DNA from: Amphibalanus amphitrite
Taxonomy: Eukaryota; Arthropoda; Thecostraca; Balanomorpha; Balanidae
Reading direction: 5' to 3'
Length of the DNA stretch: 64,000 bases
NCBI RefSeq assembly: GCF_019059575.1
Contig: NW_024882028.1
Span: forward strand, 372,001-436,000
In this document: piece after piece, positions 1 to 13,006 of the stretch
Layout: each line of letters starts with the position of its first letter
Numbering within the stretch: position 1 is the stretch's first letter
The notes under the pieces: model-generated
Told to the model about the DNA's origin: nothing
Database searches by the model: none
Seen by the model: the letters and a program-made list of their open reading frames with translations, nothing else
Position numbers and translations under genes: made by a program

Positions 1-3000
1 CTTTGCTGTCGGTCACTGTCGCCCAAGCTGCGGGACAGGCTGCCGGACTACCAGGATTACAGTTCAGCTCGCCGTGTACCTCCAACCGGTCCGGCCAGGT
101 CGGCGTTGTGAAATGCCTCCGTCGAATCACGGACCACAATCAATGGCTTCTGTCGGCCATCGACCACGGCTCATGACCTTCAGACTGTGCGCTGAAGGTC
201 AGATCCCAGCGCCCGAAAAGGCCCGCAGCACCGGCCGGGAGGAATACATTATGCTTATTAAGTCGTGAGGTCGATGTCTATCGCGGCTTCGGCGCCCAGT
301 TTGACTCGAGGCCTGTTTGTAGAAAACGACTCACGGCAAACAGTATGTAAACGTGCAAACTGGCCGCGAGTAGGCCAGACCATGGTATTGATATGCTCGT
401 GAAAAGCTTCAGGTGATTTAAGTGGGTGTTAATACGCGCGCGGTGTGTGTCGGTACCCGGCGGCGGCGCCTCCCACGTGCGGCCTCAGTGGTCTGTGGGC
501 TGCAGCGCCATAAACAGCTGCTGACAGACACCCTGGTCCCTGGTCCTCCCCAGCGGCCCGGCCCACTGCAGAGGCCGCAATGCGAGGTAATCATCAAATA
601 TCAGAAGGGCTCTGGGGACCGTGTTTAGTGTTACCATCGGAGACTGGAAGCTGTGCCATGAACGGCATGCCAAACACCCTCAATGTCCAAACAACTGGGG
701 CAAGTGAAACACCACAGATTGCCCGAGACATTTGCATTGGTATCTAACGAATTACTGGATCGCTTTCGGTGATCCATTTATCATTTTTGCAACATATATT
801 ATGGCATTATATTATAGTGTATAACACATACTATAAAGTATAATGAACACACATTGATTTTGATGTACTCATCTCCATTCAAATAATTCACTTTCTTCTC
901 TCACACCACCTACCTATTTAGGAATAAAAACGAAGCCAGACTAGCTATCGCTGGTAGCCGGCTCACTCTAGAATCGATCACGGCGACTCAGCCCGGTCGG
1001 GGAGGCGAGGCACACCTGTCTCGACGGGACGGGCCACAGGTGTTCGGTGCGGGGCGCGACCCATCATCACCCCGACGGTACGTCGTCAGCGACGTCAGCG
1101 GGGCGGGGACGCCGCCGGCGGCACTCACCACTTGGTGTCGGAGTCAGAGTCGGAGCCGGAGCCGGAGTCGAAGTCGGCGGTGGAGGCGGCGGCGGCTGTG
1201 CGGCGGTGACACGCGCCCGGTTTCGGCAGTCGCCCACCGACTGGCCACCGTGCCGGCCGCCACCCGCCGCCGACCCCTCCTGCCGGGCTGTGTAAACACA
1301 GGACAGCGGCAGCTGGGCTCGTCCCAGGCAGCCAGCTGATAATTTTTGTCGACGTGGGCTCCATGTGGACCGTCCGACCGGCCACCAGACTAGACAGACT
1401 CGGACACAAGTCGGCAGACTCGCCCGCTGCTAGAGGTCCGTCAGGGCCGGCGGTGCCCCCGAGCTTGGCAAATATAAACTCCGCCCGTCACGGACACTTT
1501 TTGCGGGGTGCTGTGCACATGGCGGCTGCTTACGTGTTATCGCGAGGTGGTTCTAAGCATACTTTGTGTCTGGGACAGATCGCCAGTCCACTGGTTACAT
1601 CAGAAACGGCCAAACATCGTGTCCTCGACGATCGCCCCCCACCCAGGCCGACCCCGCCCCTTCCACGCCCCAGACGGAAGGAAACGAACAGGGCAAACCC
1701 AAACGGGGCGTGACACGGAAGACTTCCGCATCAACGCGGGCATAGGCAGGGCGAAATTGCGCAACCAAAACCAGCTGCGGCGGTGTGTGTCTTAGATCGC
1801 CTTGCAGAGCAGACAATGGGCGTTATTGTCGTGCTTTGCAGATTATCTAGAAATTCCAACATTGGCCAGGGACGATCTCGGTTGTTGGAGAGCATCTCAC
1901 TAACTATCAGCGTAACATAAATCGCCTTAAATGGAGATGAACCAAGATGGATGAAATGGTTCACATGCCATCATACACAGAGTCGCCTATTTAATTGGAC
2001 TGCACATTAGAGAGGCTACGCTGTCGTAAACCAAACTCATTAGGGCCCATAAACGTTAAAAAGCCTTCATTAAATGAATCGATGAATTCCGATTGATCAC
2101 AAGTCCAATGTGGGATCGCTGCCGCCACTTGCGGTTCGATTTGTTTCTAAAGAATGGCTTGCATTTCTTGTTCTTATCCAAGCACATTTTTTGAACGGAA
2201 CACCCTTCGACCTCATTCCAGCTTATGCTACTCCCTCTGGACTTTTCAAGCATTGCATTGTCGCTCTGGCAGTTTCCACTCTGTCTCTCCAGCGTCTAAT
2301 CGCAGGCCTCAGTCACCGTTTTAAATTATCGCCGCTGCCACCTCTTTGACACGCCCCAGCTCACGACCGGTACCGGTCCCGGTCAGACGCGACGGGCGTG
2401 GCCCGGTCACCCCTGCACACCACGTGACCGTCGGCTCAACGACGTCGAAATGTCACGTGGCTGGCGCAAGGCAGTTGGATCAGCGGGTGCGGGATAACCA
2501 CATGACCAGTGTTGTGCAGCTGGCTTCGGCGAACTGACTGGTCACGTTATTGGGCCGTTGACCGTGACCGACGCCTGGTGCTAAACACAACCGCAGGAGA
2601 AGAAAAGGAGGGGACGAGTGAAGAAAGGACGAGTGAAATTGGGCGCTGGATTGGGGAGGGTCGGTAAATTTGGGGATTCGGCACATCACAGATATTGGAC
2701 ATGGTCACGTGGGCGAATGGGTTTTGAACATAAAACAGGCTTTTAAAAGGCGGCTTTTGAAAGCCAGCAGGCCTTGAGCAGACGGCGCGGTGGATAAAAG
2801 AGGAGAAGGGTAAGATACAAAAACCTAATGTTTTGCAAACAACAAGGATTATGTGCGGGTGGTAGATATATTTTACCGACCATCTGTTTGTTGGCTTTGA
2901 TGACAAAACGCAAAGCCGCGATTTAAACGGTGGTGAACAGCAGGAGTGGACTGGACAGTGGATAGTAGCCAGGAGATAGCAGGTGGTGGAAAGGGAAAAG

Positions 3001-3800
3001 TAGAAGCTGGACAGTGAGCACTAAAGGAAGGACATTTTCAGTGAAACAACGTATGAGAAGAAGACGGAAACAGCGGCCTCGGCAGAGGACAGTGGACAGT
3101 GGCTAATGGACATAGGACAGCGGCCAGCAGTCAGTGACACTGGACACACTGGACACTCAGGACAGTGGACATTGTGATCGGTGACTGGTTGACAAATATG
3201 GTCTGTGGACAGTAAAAGCTGAACAGAGAGCATTATGACGGGTGAGTGGTGAACCACCAGTAGCAGTCGCCGGCGGCGGTCCGCGGCCAGCGCGAGCGGA
3301 CGCTGACCGGGACGCAAATTCCCAATAGTGCTACACGCTACGCACAGCCCGGGCGGGTGACGTCACGGTGTCGTCACTCGCGTCCGGGGCATGCGCATGG
3401 GGGCCCGGTCGGCTCTGGAGGCGCCGGCGGCAGGCGGCTCAGTGAGATCTGCACGACCGATGGGAGGGGTTCCGAGATGTGCACGGCCGATGGGAGGGCT
3501 CGAAGACCACTGCTCTGATGCTTTATCTGCTCGTGCGGTGCGAGTTGGAGTGTTGGCTCGGTGGTAGGGCGAGCTGTGCACGGCTGGTGGCAGGTTTTGA
3601 GGACCAGCATCCCACTACGGCTCAAGTAAGCGTATCCGTCGTGAATGATTTTAATTTACCCACCAGATGTTCGACAAAGTAAATGACCTCAAACAAGTGA
3701 CACCGAATAGCGAGATGCTACGTTATTGCAACGTATGGTGAACGAGATGCACTCGCCTCAATTACGAGTTTGACGGCAGTAGCTGATCCGTTTATGCAGT
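1..3800. other. Gene-free intronic or downstream DNA
   Basis: No exon is supported here. The stretch alternates AT-rich DNA (about 740-940) with CpG-rich blocks (about 960-1480 and 3240-3480). Between about 2935 and 3230 there is a loose repetition of GGACAGTGGAC-like words. If the ESRP gene continues leftwards, this is part of its intron 4 or later. Confidence 0.5.
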
Positions 3801-3820
3801 GTTCGGCGGTGTCCCTGGGT

Positions 3821-4171
3821 TTAGGTAAGTTGAGGTAGAGAAGAACAGCAAATTTCCAGCCAGTTTCTGAACTCTTCTCGGGTTTTGACGTTACATCTCA
3901 AAGCCAAGGTTGAGGTATCATCTTTGCAGTTCACGTCGATGTTTGAAATGCCTGAAGATTCAATTTTTTCCGAAAAAAACACATCCTTTTCCATCGTGCA
4001 CCACAGGTGCAGAAACAACACTACCCACAAATCCAACACAAATGACAGTCTAACAAGTCTAACGACAACACGGTCAAATTCAACACCCAGCGCACCGACT
4101 CGCTCTATCGTCTGGAGGAAGATAGAGCACGGCGACTCTTGCACGGCGACACAAGTCAAAATCGTTTTCAA
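3821..4171 (-). other. Unrecognised open frame, possibly an old protein-coding fragment
   Basis: The frame is 116 codons. Its C-terminal half, from about MEKDVFFSEKIESSG to TREEFRNWLEICCSS, looks more protein-like than its surroundings. The segment ALRCNVKTREEFRNWLE vaguely resembles N-terminal pieces of transposase-related or zinc-finger proteins of invertebrates, but I cannot name a family. The other strand is open over the same stretch, so chance is a real possibility. No convincing splice sites were found. Confidence 0.2.
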
Positions 4172-4776
4172 GTGATTCTAAATGGTCCGCACTCCGCACT
4201 CCGCAGACCATCAATATCGAATATGAATGTCAATCTAAATACGTTACCAAGTTTATAGACCTATTCGTTCAAGGAGACTGCGAATTCGGGATTAGTCTCC
4301 GTGCACGAGGGGCCTATCTTCATCCAGACCAGACGATGGATTGACTCAGCGCACCTAACAAACGCCAGCAATCGCCAGCAATAGCCCCTTTGAATTCGCG
4401 CCTTAGGTCCGCATGTGGTTCGTGCATAGACTCGTATATTGTCCTCGTAAGTTTCCTTAACCTGTATCTGGACTAGCGAATAGACCCCACCTCGTCTGAC
4501 TATTGCTTGGCTGATGGATGTGACGTCACATAACCCGCAGGCCAATGAGCGTGGGCGTCAGGCTATGACGTCATCTCCCGCGACAACCAGCCAGTCAGCG
4601 CTGGAGGTGCGTAGCGTGTAGCATTATTGGGAATTTGCGACCGGGACCTGGACCTGGGACGCCGAGCAGCACAAACGCCGAACCGGTTCTGACGGGTCGG
4701 GGGCGGGCAGCGAGCGGACGGGACGCGACGGGACGGGACGGGGTGGACGAGTGATGGGACTCGATAGGTAGATTCA

Positions 4777-4889
<113 letters not shown>

Positions 4890-5261
4890 AGATAAGGATA
4901 GAGGAGACGGTTCGAAGAAAGAAGGACTAGAACGAGTTCTAAGCGTTCACGCCCAGACATGATGATGATGATGATGATGATGATATTTATTGAACAGAAA
5001 GTACTGGAACAAAAGAGTAAATCGGAGATTGGTGCAGAAGCTCAAGGCTTAATTCGGGGCACCTCTCTCCGTGCACACTCATTCACAAACATACAAGCTT
5101 ACGTGCAGACTCATACCTATGCTTTACACTATACACATACATACAAACACACACTCTTAATCACTTCTACTGGCACGCGCACACGTAACAATTCTTGGCG
5201 TATCAGGTAATTGTTGTGTACTATTATTAGCGTCACGTGCAAACATGCACTCACACGCGCG

Positions 5262-5263
<2 letters not shown>

Positions 5264-5295
<32 letters not shown>
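5264..5295. repeat. (CA)n microsatellite in LINE 3' UTR
   Basis: About 32 bp of CA repeat within a longer CA/TA-rich tract (about 5090-5360), inside the 3' untranslated part of the minus-strand LINE. Confidence 0.9.
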
Positions 5296-5296
<1 letters not shown>

Positions 5297-5480
5297 CGCA
5301 TTTTCAAACAGTTACACTACACTCCATCATACGCATCATACATTCACACACAATCAGTCATCAATGTCTCGCGTTCATTGCACATCAGCGACCGCCGCAC
5401 GAGGAGGGACACCCGCCCACAGCGCCCCGGAACAGCCGCCGGGAGCCGCCGCCCCACGCGCCCGAGAGGAGTTTTAGTGA

Positions 5481-8400
5481 TCAAAATCTGTGGGAACTAA
5501 TTATGTATTTCTGGAAACAGCTTGCCACCTCTCGTCCGCTGCCCGGGTTGAGTAACTCGCCATGAAGTAGCATCTTAAGTTGTTTGGATGTTGGCAAAGT
5601 TCGAAAGTCAAGATTGAGAATTGTGGATAGTTCCTCGAAAAGCGTTTGTCGAATATTATTGTATGAAGTGCAATGAAGGATGTAGTGTTCCGCAGTTTCA
5701 AGTGAATGGCCGCATGGACAAGAGGGTGAATCTGAAAGGAGTAATTTATGGAGGTGTTCGTTGAGTTTAGATGCTCCGACGCGTAGTCTGGTGTGCAGGA
5801 GATTGCCGCGCTTGGAGCCGAAGGTAAAGTACTCAGGCGGTCGTGGAGGGCCAAAATGTTCGTGAATTTGTCGTTTGAAGGAAAAGAGGTTTGGATGGTG
5901 GACAGAGGGGGGAAGGTCGTTCCAGAGCCGGGTTGTGCTTGGTATGAATGACTTCCTGAAGAGAGTGGTTCTATTGAAGGATTGTGTGAGAGTGCTGGAA
6001 TTTCGTAAATTTCTACCTGTCTGGTATGCTTGTGTGTCAGGAATAATTGAAAGAACATATGGTGGTATTTGAGGATCAGCTGTTTTTAGGTGATGGTAAA
6101 GTAGAAGTCTGTGAACTTTGCGCCTGTTTTCCATGGAAGTCCAGCCCAGTTCCTCCCTCAGTCTGTTCGTCGGTGTTCTTGTCATTGTTCCTGTAATAAG
6201 TCGGGCTGCGCGATTTTGAAGTCGTTCAAGTCTGTTAGCGTCGTTCCTAGTTATCAGTCCGTCATATACTATGTCGCAATAGTCGAAAAAGGGCCGTATG
6301 TAGGTTATGTATATTTGGAGGAGAATGTTTCTTGGTACGTGTTTTGCGATAGGATAGAGGGGACCCAGAGCTTTGGTTACTTTCTTTATTATCTCGTTTA
6401 TGTGTGTTTTAAATTTGAGATCAGAAGACAGGGAGATGCCAAGATGTTTGTGGTGCTCGCGGACGGGGATGGTTTGACCGTCAAAAACTAGTTTGGGAAT
6501 GCTTGGGGCGTTTTTGAGTGAGAATGTTTGTTGTATCGTTTTTGATGCGTTAAAGGTGATCATCCAATCATGGCCGTACTGCTGAATGTTGTCTAGGTCG
6601 CGCTGTAACGAGGTTTGTGTCAAGGCGAAAGTGTCATTGTTGTGTGAAGCGTAAAGTGAAGTGTCGTCTGCAAAAAAGAGTGTGTCATTAGAAGTCTTGG
6701 TCTAGAGTCCGTCTAGGTAAATAAGGGCTAGTAGAGGGCCGAGCACGGACCCTTGGGGGCATCCCGCATTTGTGGTTTGAAGTGAGGAAAACGAATTTTG
6801 TATTAATACACGGTGTGTTCTGTCCGTCAAATAAGATTGCAACCATGTCAAGAGAGTCCCTGTCAGTCCAAAGTCTGTTTTACACTTGTGAAGAAGTCCT
6901 TTGTGCCAAATTTTGTCGAAGTATTTGGAAATGTCTAAGTAGATTGCTGTGAAGTCGTCGCCTGCGTCAAGTGTTTGGTATAAGTTGTGCGTCAGATAAA
7001 CGAGCTGGAGTTGAGTACTGTGGCCCGGTCTGTACCCGCTTTGTTTGTCTGTGAAAAGGTGATGTTCGCTAATATGCTTGTAGATACCGTTAAAGACAAT
7101 TTTTTCAAGAATTTTTGACATGGTGTTCAAGAGGGATATTGGACGATAATTTGATGGAATGGATGGTGACCCTTTATTCTTAAATATTGGCTTGATTATT
7201 GCTGTTTTCCAAGAGTTTGGGAAAATACCGTCCCTGAGAGACTTATTAAAGAGTTTTGTTAACGGCTCAGAAATTAGAACGGTGGCAAGCTTAAGTATTT
7301 TTGTTGGAATTTTATCCGGTCCAGTCGACTTGTTGGGATCGAGGGAGTTAAGGATGCGGATCACTTCCTGTTCAGACACTTGAATGTTGTCTAGTGTGGG
7401 TACAGGCCGGGCTTCGTTTGGGAGTGTTTGTCTTGTGGAAGTGACTAGTCTCGTTTGGGAAGCAAAGTGGTCGTTAAGTAGCTGAGCTTTGTCTTTGTCA
7501 TGTGTCACCGTCTCACCGTCGTTGTTGACTAGAGGGGGAATGGGCTGGACTTTTTTCCGACCGATAAGGGTGCCTAGAATTTGGAAGTACTTGTGGGGAT
7601 TTTGTTTGTTGCTTGTTAATTTGCTAACTTGGGACAGGATGTGCTCAGAGTGAAGGCGTTTGTTAAGTTTAGTTACGAAGTTCCTTTGCAACTTCCATTT
7701 GTGCCAATCAATTTGGGACTGAGTACGTTTTGCGCACTTAAAGAGTGTATCCCTTTTTCTTATGTTTCTTTTTAGTTCGTTATTTACCCATGGCTTGTCT
7801 GTGCTTTTTATACGGATGACTTTTTTTGGAATTGCCTCCTCCGCGGCACTTAAGATGGCTTCGGTCAAATCTATTGCTGCAGAGTGAACGTCTTGATTAG
7901 TTATAGCGTGCCAGTCGGTTCCTTGTAGTTTTCGTATGAACAGATCAGAATTCATCGTGTCGTAATTCCACAATGTTTTTGACAATGTTTGGCTTTCCGG
8001 TATTTTAACATTTAATTCAGCAAAAACAGGGAAGTGGTCTAGACGGGAAAATGAGGATAATGTTCCGGAGTTTTTCAGCATTGCAGTATCTGAAATAAAT
8101 ATAAGGTCCCTTAGGTTTGCGCATCTTTCCGCTAGTCTGGTTGGTTCATGGATGATTTGTGTTAGTTCTATGGCTTCTGCAGTTTCGTTTAGCTTAAGAT
8201 CAAAGGGTGTGATCCCATTGCTATTTGTTATATGATGCCTTTCACTGAGATAATTGTTCCCAGCATTGAAATCGCCAAGAATGATCTTTTCTGTGTGTTG
8301 ATGCGTATTAGCGAGACTGACGCTTTCGGACAGGTTTTCGGTAAATTGGTTAAGCCTATCGTTGTCTAAATTGGGCGGTAGGTACAGGCAGCAAACTAGA

Positions 8401-8877
8401 AGTGAAAATTTTGAAACAGTTATTTTGCACCATACCCAGTCTTCGCAATTGTTAAGTTCTAGATTTTCCAAACGTGTAACTGGTAGTGATTTGTGTACGT
8501 ATATGGCTGTTCCTCCCCCATGTCTGTTACGGTTGTGTGTAATTGGTGCATGAAAGTCGCTTAGGCAGTACAGGGTTGGATGGATGGTATCGTCTAGCTT
8601 TGTTTCGGATAGGCCAAGAATGTGTATGTTGTTGGTTTTTGTAAAATGATGAAGCTCGTCCAGTCGATTTTTTGCAGTTATACTATTGATGTTGACGTGA
8701 GCAATTTTTAAAGTTCGTGTGTACCCATGGTCTTGGGACAGCGGACGAGAGAGGCAGCTGCTACGGTTGGGGTTGACGGCTCCGTGCTGGTCGTCCCCCC
8801 GGGGCGCGGGAGCGGCGACCCCAGCAGAGCCGGGACCGGAGGCGAGCATGACCCCCAGACGGCGGCGCTGAGCGGCA
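5481..8877 (-). pseudogene. LINE ORF2: endonuclease-reverse transcriptase, one in-frame stop
   Basis: The open part upstream of the stop has an apurinic-type endonuclease (HVNINS near residue 72, SETK near 102, GDFNAGN near 213, LDHFPV near 291). A reverse transcriptase follows: GPDKIP near 531, NYRPISLL near 588, the catalytic YLDISKYFDKIWH near 678 and PQGSVLGPLL near 719. Just after the YLDGL end comes TAG (6702-6704). Read through, the same frame continues with LFFADDTSLYASH, the FADD catalytic motif, and runs on uninterrupted to the end at 5481. The C-terminus has a Cys/His cluster, CPCGHSLETAEHYILHC. The protein would copy LINE RNA at a nicked target. The ORF opens slightly upstream of 8877, but an AG acceptor there suggests the mature frame is joined to ORF1. 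Confidence 0.9.
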
Positions 8878-9803
8878 CTGAAACAGTCGTACGTTTGTGC
8901 AGGCACAGACACATTCTTTCAGTCATTTATCATGCACCTAAATAAACCTATGAACGTATGCAGAGACCAGCAAGAAACAGTCTAGAAATTTAAAGGAAAA
9001 AAAATCTCCGTTAATGTTGGTAACAAATACAATCGCACAAAGGAGTAATGAAACGAAAACTGTTAAATTATCACGAACAAACTCAAAGTCAAAACACTAT
9101 GATCGTTCTATACTAATGTAATATGACGACACATCATATGCACTCACTTTACATAAGACACGATAGCCCCGACCCCACCCCCACGAAAGACGCCGCGCAA
9201 TTGGCCCGAGCAGCAGGCGAGCCGGGGAGGCGGACGGCGAGTACACCGGAGCAACCGGCCGACCGGCGCTGAGCCCCGCCACCACCAGCCGGGGACCACC
9301 CCACCGCGGGGCGGAGGGCGCGGGTCAGTGAACACATCAGTGGCGGTGCAAGTCAGCCGACCGGGACGGCAGGCCCGCCCCGGCTAGCCAAGCACACCGA
9401 GAGCCGCCACGCGAGCGGCCGTGACACGCGGTCGGCGGTCACGTGTCAGGCGAATCTCCGAGACGGGCCGGGGCCCCTCCACCGCACCGCTCACACAGCG
9501 ACATCCCAGGTCAATCGGCGGAGAGCCAGCTGAAAGTCAATGCCCCCGGGGTCTCGAGAGTTCGACAAGGTCCCGACGCAAGCGGGCAGGCAGCTGTCAG
9601 CACGGCGGCCAACCGCGCCCCATGGACTGGGAAACTAACGGTGAAAAACACGCCGCGCTCACTTGAAAGTCGCGGCTGACCACCGAGCAACTCCGCCGCC
9701 CGCCACCAGGGGCGCCAGGGCCGCGACAGGCAGACACAGACAGCAGCCGCATGGGCGAGGCCAGGCCTCAGCTCCAGGGGGGGGGGGGAGGTTCATTTCT
9801 TAC
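8878..9803 (-). other. Candidate 926-nt spliceable intron between LINE ORF1 and ORF2
   Basis: The ORF1 frame ends CGT CG|GTAAGA and the ORF2 frame opens after a CTGTTTCAG acceptor. Joining the two gives CGT (Arg) across the junction and continues in frame as AAQRRRLGVMLASG into the endonuclease. The interval itself is not coding: it is AT-rich at 8.93-9.12 kb and very GC-rich at 9.17-9.79 kb, with a G9-10 run near 9780. The alternative is a simple inter-ORF spacer in which the splice-like motifs and the phase match are chance. Confidence 0.45.
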
Positions 9804-10588
9804 CGACGCTTGCTACCCCGTCTCCCGGACCTGCGATACCCGGAGTCGTCGGCGCCGGTCTCCGGTCGCTGAGCCGGTGCAGAAGTTTCGTCGAGCACGG
9901 GGTCGTCTCCACACAGGGCACGGAGGTCGGCTGTCGTCTTGAAAACCTTTGTTGACGCCCCTTGGTTTTCCTTTACCTTGAGCTTTCCTTGGTCCGACCA
10001 TGCGGCAAAGACTTTCCCTTTCTTCTTCAGCTGCCTGGCCTGGTACATGAGGAACTCATTTTGTTGAGTCAGGTTGTCGGAGATGAAGGTCTTTGCCAGT
10101 ACATCACCCGTCAACTTCGAGCCTGGCGGCGCCCTTGCACCACGCAGGGCGCGGCGCGCGTTGTAGAACGCCTGCCTCTGGGACAGTGTCGCAAAACGAG
10201 CGATGATCGTGCGAGTTTTGCCGGGCTTCTGCTTTCCGATTCGATGTGCTACATCGATATCGGTGGGCTGGAGGTTGGCCCCAGTGATTGCCGACAGCTC
10301 CAACACGATCGACTTGGCATCCTCGTTGCCGTTTTCGGGAATACCCGAAATGTTGACGCACAGTCTCCGTGAGTACTGCTCGATGTTGTTGAGCTGACTG
10401 GTGATGACATGAGACTCGATGTTAGCTGGCCATAGATATGTATCGGGAAGATTGTATCCATGTTCTTCAAGATGAAAACAATTATGAGCGTGTTCTGCTA
10501 GTGCTGATACAAATAAGCTTTCAACAGCATAACTTCTATGCATCCTAGATAATTTGAAATAGCCTGTTGAGCGATCATTGTCACTCAC
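9804..10588 (-). CDS. LINE ORF1-type nucleic-acid-binding protein, N-terminally incomplete
   Basis: The frame contains LNNIEQYSRRLCVNISGIPE, then DIDVAHRIG, TRTIIARFATLSQRQAFYNA and a tail FISDNLTQQNEFLMYQARQL. This order (short coiled coil, RRM-like core, C-terminal domain) is that of LINE ORF1 proteins, which coat the element RNA. The N-terminal region before about residue 50 is AT-rich, lacks an early ATG and starts at a consensus GTGAGT donor (10583-10588). It may therefore be intron, with an acceptor near 10426 (tatctatggccag). The 3' end is drawn at a GTAAGA donor at 9798-9803; read without splicing, the frame stops one codon later at 9800-9802. Confidence 0.75.
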
Positions 10589-12659
10589 AAACCTCTTCCT
10601 TCAGCCTGCCACCTCGCAGGTGGTGCCGCACATGGCGCCCGGGACCCGACGGGTGACGCCTGACTGTCAGTAGTTTCCTGTCAGTTCCCACCATCCGGGC
10701 TGCCTCGAACCTCAGCCGGCCTGCAATCGGCGGTCACGACCGATTTCCGGCGCCGCGCACGCCGTCTTCCGACAGCTGATCGCCTTCCCACGCCCCGCCT
10801 TCCGGCAGGGCGTGGCCGGGGCGAGATCGACCAATCACAGCTCAGAGCGTGGGGCAGCCGACGCCCCCACTGGCAAACGCCTGCAATTCTGGCAACGGGT
10901 TTAACCCGGTTGCCCCACCCTCCGGGCAATGCAAGACTTTCGGATTATATTTGCACACCGACAGCTAGGTGATTTAGTGAAGAAAAATAAACTTGAGGTC
11001 TTAGGAGCTTTCTTGATGTCAGAGCCGTAAGATGACGAAGGAGGTAAAATGGTCGCGCCACGTGGTCACAACACTGTGGAAAAATGAGCGACTGGTGGTA
11101 GGTCGAGCCTGAAACCCGACTGGTGTCACGAGCTCACGACAAAGGTTAGTGTTCCATAAAGCTGTGGTTTCCAGTTACAGCACGCTGTAGCAACTGGCGG
11201 TCGGCAAATCTCCGGAGTCTGACACGTATGTTCACCATCCGTGAGTCAATAAAAGCACGGTAAACGGATCTTGTGGTGGGCATAAAACTATTGGGAGATA
11301 ATTCAATGGTTATTCAGTGGTTAGTATCACGCAACTAGAAAGGACAAAATTAGAGAGCGTGTTAGTGTATGTCATAAAAATAAACCACAATCATGAAAGA
11401 AGCATATTTTCATAAACCAGCCTGGGTGAGGACTGAGGACAGTGAGAGTAATGTTTTTATAGTTATAGAGTCTGTTGATGTATTAGCATGATGGAATTGG
11501 AAAATAAATTCGCGGGGTGACACATCTTGTGAAAAATCCATCCGAATTACTTGCCACATCAACATAAACCACACCCAAACTCAAACCAAACTACGAAACC
11601 AGTCTAACTTGACTATTTTTCACTTCACAGAGCCATGAGCCCCCCCCCCCCCCTATCTTCCTTCGCAGCCGACAGCAGCTGTATTTCACCTCTGGAAGCG
11701 ACCGTTTACCGCGGCGGCGCCGGCTGCAATTCTCACTGCCCGGGGAGCGCGGTCAAAACAGCGCCATAATTCCGACTAACCGGCGACGGTTGGCCGCTTT
11801 TTGCTGACTGCCGCCAGACGCGGCCATGCTCAACTTCGCATCGCGCCGGCCCAGCCACCATCTTGGACGTGTCATAAACTCTGCAGGTGCACGGGAGAGA
11901 GGCAGACAGGGAGAGGGAGAGAGGTAGAGGAGAAGAGGAGATATGAGAAGGAGAGGGGGAAGGAGATGGCAACCAGTCGGAAAGTTGCGATGGAGAGAAA
12001 AGAAAACACGAATATCTCTGTAATTTTTGGTACTTCAAAGAGTCAGAAAAATTAATTTAGAATTAACGGAACTGGTGATCGTACCTGGGTATTGCCGAAC
12101 AAAGTTTAACATGGAAGCAAGGAAAATGGGATAATAGAAATCATGGAGGATGATTTAAAAGAAAAGTCGTAGCTGTTATCCCATTATCTGCTTGTGGTTG
12201 TCATTTCTGTAGATTCAACCATAAGCGTCGTTCAATCGGCTTACGCTATCGTTGCGTTCACTGTTCATCTAGTCACCACCACAGTCCGAAAGTCCTACAG
12301 CACAAATCTCTGCAAGGTAGCCTGCCAACTGGGCAAAACCCATACACCGCTCGGCGCTTATCTGGTATTGTGTACCCACTGACCGCTCGCGTCAGCCGTT
12401 AGGGATTTTCAGTAAGTGACTCTGAGACAATCTGACACTCACAGTAACTGGGATACTCCGCCCACATCTTTGTCTCCGTCACCTGAATTGGGGACGGCTG
12501 GCGCTGTAGGTAATGACGATAATAGGGCTGAATGATGATGGTTCCACAGCCGGCGACGACTCGCTCCCGTTGAGACCACGACCCAGACGGTAGCCCGTAA
12601 CTCGACTACGACTAATGGTAGCCACAGCTGCGGCCAGGGCCACCGCTCAAGGTGGTCGA

Positions 12660-13006
12660 TCATAGTGGCTCACATAGGCTCACCGCACTGGCTCACCGCA
12701 CTGGCTCACCACAGCGGCTCAGAGACAGCTCACAGCGGAGGCTCAGCGAAGGCTGGTAGCGTTAGCTCACCACAGTGGCTCACGATGGTGGCTCACCGTC
12801 GCGACTCATAACTGCTTCACACAGGGTCGGCCCAGGCTCACACCGGCTCCGTGAACACACTGGCACTGTGGTCGCCCACGGCAGCGCCTCACAGCCCCGA
12901 CTCACAGGTCCGACTCACGGCCCCGACTCACAGCCGCGACCCACGGCAGCGACTCACAGCCGCGACTCACAGCCCCGACTCACAGCCGCGACTCACGGCA
13001 GCAGTG
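12660..13006. repeat. CTCAC-based minisatellite
   Basis: The first part (about 12665-12785) is a degenerate array of GGCTCACCGCACT-like words. The second (about 12885-13006) is a more regular array of 13-14 bp CGACTCACAGCC units with C/G variation. The two halves share a CTCAC core. Confidence 0.8.

Larger units (their letters stand above)
4959..10588 (-). mobile_element. CR1/Jockey-group LINE, nearly complete (LINE-1 of this window)
   Basis: A non-LTR retrotransposon runs on the minus strand. In order it has an ORF1-like RNA-binding protein (10.4-9.8 kb), an ORF2 with endonuclease and reverse transcriptase (8.9-5.5 kb), a 3' UTR of about 0.5 kb holding a CA/TG microsatellite, an AATAAA signal at 4986-4991 and a (CAT)n tail at 4959-4983. 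A microsatellite tail in place of poly(A) is usual in the CR1/Jockey group. It lies in an ESRP intron in the sense orientation. Only one clear disabling lesion was seen, an in-frame TAG at 6702-6704. The 5' boundary and target-site duplications could not be fixed. Confidence 0.9.
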
